Source: Dehalococcoidales bacterium (GTDB lineage: Bacteria > Chloroflexota > Dehalococcoidia > Dehalococcoidales > JAFGLR01). From it: DNA of 43,824 nt. Both the position numbers and the translations under genes were made by a program. Below are positions 38,992 to 43,824 of the stretch, piece after piece. Numbering within the stretch: position 1 is the stretch's first letter; every line of letters starts with the position of its first letter. A model generated the notes under the pieces. It was not told the DNA's origin. It ran no database searches and worked only from the letters and a program-made list of their open reading frames with translations. The stretch lies in NCBI GenBank assembly GCA_016927955.1, contig JAFGLR010000012.1:1-43824 (forward strand), read 5' to 3'.

Positions 38992-40347
38992 TTAACTACC
39001 AAATGGGCAACGTGAAACCCACCTAATTACCTCATCAAGATATATCTTGTCATAAACTGTATGAGCATAAAATTTCGAGGAAAGATCACTCGGAGCGCCT
39101 GGCATGAGTAGATTATTCTCTGCATCCAATCCGCACCAAAAAAGTAATGCAGCGAGGATCTCTTGCACATCGCCGGGCGCAATGTCTTTCCAGTTTTCCG
39201 GCGTCCGATTTCTAATCGCTCGTGCTAAAATAATTTCTCTACCAAGCTCACCACATGTTCTTTCGAGGATACCATATTCCTTAGCCTTATCAGAGAGCTT
39301 GTTGATACTTCCCATGACCTGCTGAAGTATGCCGGTCATTTCGGTGATTATTTGCTTACCGACCTGGGTTACTACGTCTTCAGCCGTTTTACCTTCTTCT
39401 GAAATTCGTTCCACGGCCTTTTTTGCCATCATATCCATCGTGCCGGTTGCCGATTGCGCCGTCTTGTCAACCGCTTTTACCGCAACATTCTGCAGGGCAC
39501 CAATAGTATTGGAAACCTTATCCCGCTCTTTAAAAAGTTCCTTGATCTGGTTTCCGAACAAATCCGCAGTCGCTTTTCCATTTTCAATTTGTTTGGTGAG
39601 TTGTTCCAACGCTTTGACTTGAGAACCAAACTTTTCCAGGGTATCAGCTACGTCCTGCGGCGGAACGCCGATTTTATTTAATATACGGTCCCATTGTAAT
39701 AGGTCCGCCTCTTTTACTCCCCGGGCAAGTATTCTCTCCGTAGCTTCGATGGAATCAATGCGGGCTTTTGATTTCGTTTCAGCGACTTTTGCCTTAGTTT
39801 GCCAGAGTTCGATTTCGGCCTTCGCTTTCTCGGCCGCGCTACCGGCAATCTTTACGTCCTCTTCGAAAAAAGCGACAGTCTGGTACAGGTCAACTTTCTG
39901 GAAAAATACCGGAATGGCTTCTTTCGGCAGTATTCCTTGGTTCTCCGCTATGTTATTAATAACTTCCCTCAACTTGGACAGTTCGGAGGTGCCAAAGCCC
40001 AGTCCTTCAACTTCCTTAACCATGATGAGTAGCTCCTGTTTCTCTTTCAGTTTACCGTCGAGTTTATTCTCTGCCTCGCTTTTTGTTGTGATGTTTTTAT
40101 CCAAAGCAACCAGCTTGTGCTCCGAATTTTCGATTTGCTGTTGTTTCTCATTATAGTGCTTGTCCGCCGCCTCACACTTCTGGGATATCTCCTTTAACCG
40201 CCCGGTTACTGATGCCGTCGCCTTGGCCAGAGCCGAGTAAAACGGCCCCTTGGAACTTGAGTATTCATGATACACCTCCTCCAGGGCAGCCGGATCATTA
40301 GATGCCCCTATTAGTTTTTCATAGATAGTCTCGGTTAGTGTAACCAT
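38992..40347 (-). CDS. Long coiled-coil protein of unknown function
   Basis: ORF 451 aa with heptad-rich, charged segments; RBS AAGGAGGTGTCTTAAG before ATG. Confidence 0.75.
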   Translation of the reverse strand: MVTLTETIYEKLIGASNDPAALEEVYHEYSSSKGPFYSALAKATASVTGRLKEISQKCEAADKHYNEKQQQIENSEHKLVALDKNITTKSEAENKLDGKLKEKQELLIMVKEVEGLGFGTSELSKLREVINNIAENQGILPKEAIPVFFQKVDLYQTVAFFEEDVKIAGSAAEKAKAEIELWQTKAKVAETKSKARIDSIEATERILARGVKEADLLQWDRILNKIGVPPQDVADTLEKFGSQVKALEQLTKQIENGKATADLFGNQIKELFKERDKVSNTIGALQNVAVKAVDKTAQSATGTMDMMAKKAVERISEEGKTAEDVVTQVGKQIITEMTGILQQVMGSINKLSDKAKEYGILERTCGELGREIILARAIRNRTPENWKDIAPGDVQEILAALLFWCGLDAENNLLMPGAPSDLSSKFYAHTVYDKIYLDEVIRWVSRCPFGS

Positions 40348-40379
40348 CTTAAGACACCTCCTTACTTTGTCTACGTGTA

Positions 40380-40408
40380 CACATAATGCAAAACTTGGGG
40401 TTTGTCAA
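40380..40408 (-). promoter_or_regulatory. Candidate sigma70-type promoter for the coiled-coil gene, with GTGTACAC palindrome at the -10
   Basis: Minus strand TTGACA (40408-40403), 17-nt spacer, TATGTG (40385-40380); GTGTACAC at 40375-40382. Confidence 0.45.
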
Positions 40409-40432
40409 CAGGGGTCATAGTCCAGATTGGTA

Positions 40433-40459
40433 GTCCAGGTGAAATAGCCTCACCTGGAC
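40433..40459. repeat. Inverted repeat, 10-bp stem
   Basis: GTCCAGGTGA-AATAGCC-TCACCTGGAC. Confidence 0.75.
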
Positions 40460-40538
40460 CGTATTTCGTACCCTTAAAGCAATTAGCGGACGACCGGATA
40501 TCCGGTAGGCAGAAACCCCGGTATACGGAAAGTTACGC

Positions 40539-41009
40539 TTAATCCTGCGTAAGTCTGGAGATTATCTTTGTCATCTCCCTCGAGATTTCCGCGGCTAATG
40601 TCAGGTATGCCCCTAACCCCTGCCCGATTGGGTCCACTACATCACCGTTATCACCGGCAAACTCTTTAAGAGTGAAAACCCTATCAGGGGGAAGACCTTT
40701 CTTTATTCGTCCGGTCATAACCAGTATTAGGTCAGCCCATTGTAACAGGACCGGCGTAACCCGCTTCGGTCGATGTGAGGCGAGTAAATCTTCACCGTAT
40801 TTTAGCCGGATGACTTCTCTGGCTTCTTTACTGGCACAGTTTGAAGTAAGACTATCATAAGCTGCTGAGTCTATTTCAAACCGGTCAAGTCGGCCGGCTA
40901 TTTTTAGCCCTTGCTCCATAATAACCTTCGCCATGGGAGAACGGCAGGTGTTCCCGCTGCATAAGAATAGAATTCGCATCTTACCACCGGGTTTATTATC
41001 AATATTCAT
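40539..41009 (-). CDS. Low-molecular-weight protein tyrosine phosphatase-like / ArsC-like protein
   Basis: ORF 156 aa; RILFLCSGNTCRSPMA (CX5R), VVDPIGQ; start may be the internal Met at 40979. Confidence 0.85.
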   Translation of the reverse strand: MNIDNKPGGKMRILFLCSGNTCRSPMAKVIMEQGLKIAGRLDRFEIDSAAYDSLTSNCASKEAREVIRLKYGEDLLASHRPKRVTPVLLQWADLILVMTGRIKKGLPPDRVFTLKEFAGDNGDVVDPIGQGLGAYLTLAAEISREMTKIISRLTQD

Positions 41010-41125
41010 GGTTTAATTCCCCAAACTAAAGTACCGGCTCCGGTTCGTGCGGGTCTTTTACGCAGTAACTGCAGACTTAAAAATGTTGTTTCCCAGCGCT
41101 TGCACCGGCGCTTTAGTTTACACCC

Positions 41126-41145
41126 TTTACCCTGTACAGGGTAAA
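41126..41145. promoter_or_regulatory. 20-bp perfect palindrome (candidate operator or recombination-related site)
   Basis: TTTACCCTGTACAGGGTAAA; flanked by AGTTTACAC (41115-41123) and GTGTAAAAAACT (from 41158). Confidence 0.6.
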
Positions 41146-41301
41146 TACTTTCCGACAGTGTAAAAAACTGTTTCTGAACCAGGTGGTGAACCGGATGTTG
41201 TACCGAAAGATAAAATTTTTTGTACTTCGCCTGGAACGGATAGTTGGACCTTTAGCAACAAATCATGAACCACTATATCCTGAATCATTACCACAAGGGT
41301 A

Positions 41302-41331
41302 TTGACATTAACTTCCTATTTCTTTTATCAT
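41302..41331 (+). promoter_or_regulatory. Candidate sigma70-type promoter for the Mom-like/recombinase module
   Basis: TTGACA (41302-41307), 18-nt spacer, TATCAT (41326-41331). Confidence 0.5.
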
Positions 41332-41363
41332 TATCTTAATTGAATAAGGTAAGTTATTTTTAT

Positions 41364-41423
41364 CCTTAAGCTCCGTAAGGGCTCTTAAAAGCCCGGCAGC
41401 AGCTAAGTATCTCGGTAACGAGA
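41364..41423 (+). ncRNA. Unassigned structured leader RNA
   Basis: GGGCT-cttaaa-AGCCC (41379-41394), alternative CCTTA/TAAGG (41364-41380), and TCTCG-GTAA-CGAGA GNRA hairpin (41410-41423). Confidence 0.45.
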
Positions 41424-41476
41424 GGGCACCGGATAAAGCAAGCGTAAAGCTATGTTTTATCCGGTGCCCTTTTTTA
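41424..41476 (+). terminator. Intrinsic terminator/attenuator just upstream of the Mom-like ORF
   Basis: GGGCACCGGATAAA ... TTTATCCGGTGCCC (14-bp stem, 41424-41469) followed by a T-tract. Confidence 0.85.
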
Positions 41477-41495
41477 TTGTCTGAGGAACGGAATT

Positions 41496-42242
41496 ATGGA
41501 AAACGGAATTAATCCCTGGGAGAAGAGAATAACAGGCGCCGCGGGTGTGATCGGCAGCACAGCATCTACCCAAGATGAAGGATGCGGTTCGAATCCGACA
41601 GCGGCGCTCCACGAAATTATAGTAAAACCAATACCAAAAATAGCGGCTAAGAAACTCCTCGAACGCGAGCATTATCTCCATTCCTTGCCCGGCGGTACGA
41701 AGCTTTCCTTCGGTATCTTTCTGAATAACAGGCTTCTAGGGGCCGTAACTTTCGGGGTTGGACCATTTTTGGCTTATCGTCTCGTAAAAGAAGCTACACC
41801 GGAAGATTGCATTTGCCTGACTCGACTATGGTTATCCGACGAATTGCCTTCTAACAGCGAATCACGCATTTTGGGAATTCTAAACCGGTACTTGCACCGT
41901 TATACTGACCTGAAATTCATAATTGCATATAGCGATCCGTCGGCAAAACATGTCGGTACGGTTTATCAAGCTGGCGGTTGGCTTTACACAGGGCTTTCGT
42001 CAAGCATGCCTTTATATAATGTCGGTGATGGTAGACCCCGTCATTCCCGAACATTAGCTCATTCTCTAGGTTCCCATTCGATTCGTTACCTCTCACAACA
42101 TGGTCTTTATGTAAAACTGGTTGCTCAGCTACCAAAGCACCGCTATATCAAGTTTTTAGATGATTCCTGGCGGTGCCGTCTGTTAGTGCCAGTACTCCCC
42201 TACCCTAAGAGAGAAAAGGTCGTTTCAAATGAAATTAACTGA
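41496..42242 (+). CDS. Mom-like (phage Mu DNA-modification-like) GNAT-fold protein
   Basis: ORF 248 aa; LLEREHYLHSLPGGTKLSFGIFLNNRLLGAVTFGVGP...LTRLWLSDELPSNSESRILGILNRYLHR...AYSDPSAKHVGTVYQAGGWLYTG...PKHRYIKFLD. Confidence 0.65.
   Translation: MENGINPWEKRITGAAGVIGSTASTQDEGCGSNPTAALHEIIVKPIPKIAAKKLLEREHYLHSLPGGTKLSFGIFLNNRLLGAVTFGVGPFLAYRLVKEATPEDCICLTRLWLSDELPSNSESRILGILNRYLHRYTDLKFIIAYSDPSAKHVGTVYQAGGWLYTGLSSSMPLYNVGDGRPRHSRTLAHSLGSHSIRYLSQHGLYVKLVAQLPKHRYIKFLDDSWRCRLLVPVLPYPKREKVVSNEIN
41536..41611 (+). tRNA. tRNA-Gly(CCC)-like sequence (non-canonical or pseudo-tRNA) inside the 5' part of the Mom-like ORF
   Basis: 7-bp acceptor GCGCCGC/GCGGCGC, 4-bp D-stem GTGT/GCAC with GG in loop, anticodon loop TACCCAA, GGTTCGAATCC T-arm, U73 + CCA encoded; lacks U8, A14, U33 and has a bulged A in the T-stem. 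Confidence 0.7.
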
Positions 42243-42864
42243 TCTGGAAATCGAAAGGCTTAAAGAGGCTCCCTGGAATGCCAACCAGATGGATGAGGCT
42301 ATGCTATCCCGGCTAAAAGAAAGCATTAAGCGTTACGGTATTGTGGAAAACATGGTGGTCCGCCCTATCGATAATGAGCGTTACGAGGTACTCTCCGGTA
42401 ACCAGCGGTTGAAAGTACTTAAAGAAGCCGGCATAAAACAATTGCCTTGTGTAACCGTTAATCTGGATGATGCTAATGCCCGCTTGCTGGCACAGGCACT
42501 CAATCATATCCATGGCCAGGACGATCTGGGGCTCAGGGCGGAATTACTCCAGCAGGTATTAGAGACAATGGAGAAAGAGGATATTCTTTCACTGCTCCCG
42601 GAAACGGCACAAAGTCTTAATAGGATGGCTGCAATGGGCAAAGAAACCGTCGCCGAGTACTTAATAAAGTGGCAAAAAGCCCAGTCGGCTCGATTGAGGC
42701 ATTTACAGTTCCAGTTGACCCAATATCAACTGGCAGTTGTTGAAGAGGTACTGGCAGATTTTCTACCGGTAGCAAAACAAAAGCCGGGTAATAATCCTAA
42801 CACCCGGGGGACTGCCCTTTATTTACTCTGCCAAAATTACCTGGATTCAAGGAGGGGATTATGA
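42229..42864 (+). CDS. ParB-like N-terminal (ParB/Sulfiredoxin) domain protein
   Basis: ORF 211 aa; LKEAPWNANQMDEAMLSRLKESIKRYGIVENMVVRPIDNERYEVLSGNQRLKVLKEAGIKQLPCV. Confidence 0.9.
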   Translation: MKLTDLEIERLKEAPWNANQMDEAMLSRLKESIKRYGIVENMVVRPIDNERYEVLSGNQRLKVLKEAGIKQLPCVTVNLDDANARLLAQALNHIHGQDDLGLRAELLQQVLETMEKEDILSLLPETAQSLNRMAAMGKETVAEYLIKWQKAQSARLRHLQFQLTQYQLAVVEEVLADFLPVAKQKPGNNPNTRGTALYLLCQNYLDSRRGL

Positions 42865-43079
42865 GTGAGAGCATCAATGTAGATAACAAGCTACCGTTAT
42901 GCCCTATCTGTGGGGAGCAACTGTTGGTCAGGTTAGCCCGAGGCCGTAAGTCGGGCAAGCCTTTTATTATGTTGCTGTGTGCGAAAGACGGCCGCCACTA
43001 CCGCGCTTTCATTACCTACGCACCCTATGTGAAAACAATAATCGAAAAAATGGAAGCTTTAAAGCATGAGTCCCGGTAA
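42861..43079 (+). CDS. Small CPxC zinc-binding-like protein
   Basis: ORF 72 aa; LCPICGEQLLVRL...LLCAKDGRHYRAF; ATGA overlap with the previous stop. Confidence 0.6.
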   Translation: MSESINVDNKLPLCPICGEQLLVRLARGRKSGKPFIMLLCAKDGRHYRAFITYAPYVKTIIEKMEALKHESR

Positions 43080-43272
43080 GAAGAAAAAAATACTAGATTC
43101 CCTGTTGACACGTATACGCGCTTCGTATACACTGTCCAACACAAAAGACGGTAATTATGAAGAAGTGGATGAGGTAATGGTCAGACAATTCTTAAATACT
43201 CTGGCGGAAATTTCCCTGGCTATCGCTTCTCGAAAAAAGGTGGCTAATACCACTACGGAGAATACCTGCTGA
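43066..43272 (+). CDS. Small protein of unknown function
   Basis: ORF 68 aa overlapping both neighbours (14 nt upstream; TGATG junction downstream). Confidence 0.5.
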   Translation: MSPGKKKKILDSLLTRIRASYTLSNTKDGNYEEVDEVMVRQFLNTLAEISLAIASRKKVANTTTENTC

Positions 43273-43824
43273 TGAGAGCTGTTGCATACCTCCGGGTCTC
43301 CAGCCTCTCTCAGGTCGAAGGGCATTCTTTGGACGCTCAGGAACGGCTTTTCTATGAGGCCTGTAAACATAAAGGCTGGGAACCCGTTAAGGTCTACCGG
43401 GAAGAAGGCAAGTCGGCCCACGTCGATGCCATCGCCCGCCGTCCGGTATTCCGACAGCTCCTGGATGACGCCGGGAAAAAGCAATTCGATGTCGTGGTAG
43501 TACATACCCTCGATCGCTGGGCCAGAAATCTCCGTATCTCTTTAGAGGCCATAAGGATACTGGAGCAGTCTAATGTCGGTCTGGTTTCGATTACCGAAAA
43601 GATTGACTGGTCTACCCCTGAGGGACGCCTTACCGCCCATATGCTCGGGATACTGGCTCAATATTATAGCGATTCCTTAGGGACTCATGTCAGAAAGGGT
43701 TTAGAGCAACGGGCTGTCGAAGGTAAACATACCGGCGGTATCCCTTTTGGTTACGAGAGTTGCTGGATCGAAGGCGACAAGGGAGAGAAAAGACGCCGAT
43801 GCGAGCCGGAGCACCCGGGCGGTA
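43272..43824 (+). CDS. Large serine recombinase, N-terminal resolvase and start of recombinase domain (truncated by window end)
   Basis: Translation MRAVAYLRVSSLSQVEGHSLDAQERLFYEACKHKGWEPVKVYREEGKSAHVDAIARRPVFRQLLDDAGKKQFDVVVVHTLDRWARN...GRLTAHMLGILAQYYSDSLGTHVRKGLEQRAVEGKHTGGIPFGY. Confidence 0.95.
   Translation, partial: MRAVAYLRVSSLSQVEGHSLDAQERLFYEACKHKGWEPVKVYREEGKSAHVDAIARRPVFRQLLDDAGKKQFDVVVVHTLDRWARNLRISLEAIRILEQSNVGLVSITEKIDWSTPEGRLTAHMLGILAQYYSDSLGTHVRKGLEQRAVEGKHTGGIPFGYESCWIEGDKGEKRRRCEPEHPGG

Noticed and set aside
39749-40156. 135-aa plus-strand ORF
   Set aside because: Low-complexity Ser/Phe-rich antisense frame of the coiled-coil gene.
41364-41476. c-di-GMP-I (GEMM) riboswitch
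   Set aside because: GCGTAAAGCTATG resembles a short GEMM segment and a GNRA hairpin is present, but the order and the conserved GGCAAACC element do not fit.
41536-41611. Ordinary functional translational tRNA-Gly
   Set aside because: Lacks U8, A14 and U33, has a bulged T-stem, and sits inside an ORF with a good SD; called tRNA-like only.

Overview
The window is mostly (about 0.5-35.9 kb) a large catabolic gene cluster with few gaps. A leftward arm and a rightward arm diverge from an IclR-type regulator at about 21.4 kb. The leftward arm (minus strand) encodes IclR, a complete branched-chain-type ABC importer (SBP, two permeases, two ATPases), four Isf/flavodoxin-like flavoproteins with an extra C-terminal Zn-ribbon, two fumarate-reductase/KSTD-like flavoproteins, an AprBA-like ferredoxin/flavoprotein pair, a TPR protein, a URO-D family protein, a CocE/NonD hydrolase, a DAPG(phloretin)-hydrolase-like protein and a geranylgeranyl-reductase-like flavoprotein. 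The rightward arm (plus strand) encodes two 3-hydroxyacyl-CoA dehydrogenases, a 6-oxocamphor-hydrolase-like crotonase, a cupin, an SDR, two FAD_binding_4 oxidases flanking a CCG/Fe-S protein, a BKACE enzyme, two further crotonases, a 4-hydroxybutyryl-CoA dehydratase (AbfD) homologue with all cluster ligands, and an Fe-ADH. The enzyme content suggests anaerobic degradation of a cyclic/aromatic beta-diketone-yielding compound; the substrate is unknown. To the right (36-41 kb) lie accessory genes (AAA ATPase, PD-(D/E)XK-like protein, coiled-coil protein, LMW-PTP) and a fragment of a duplicated crotonase gene. The window begins inside the C-terminus of a probable serine recombinase and ends inside the N-terminus of another. 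The right recombinase is the last gene visible of a translationally coupled module (Mom-like GNAT, ParB-like, two small ORFs, recombinase). The strongest unexplained signal is a tRNA-Gly(CCC)-like sequence at 41536-41611. It lies inside the 5' coding region of the Mom-like gene, keeps the glycine identity elements, and lacks U8, A14 and U33. All calls are from reading the sequence; no database search was run.
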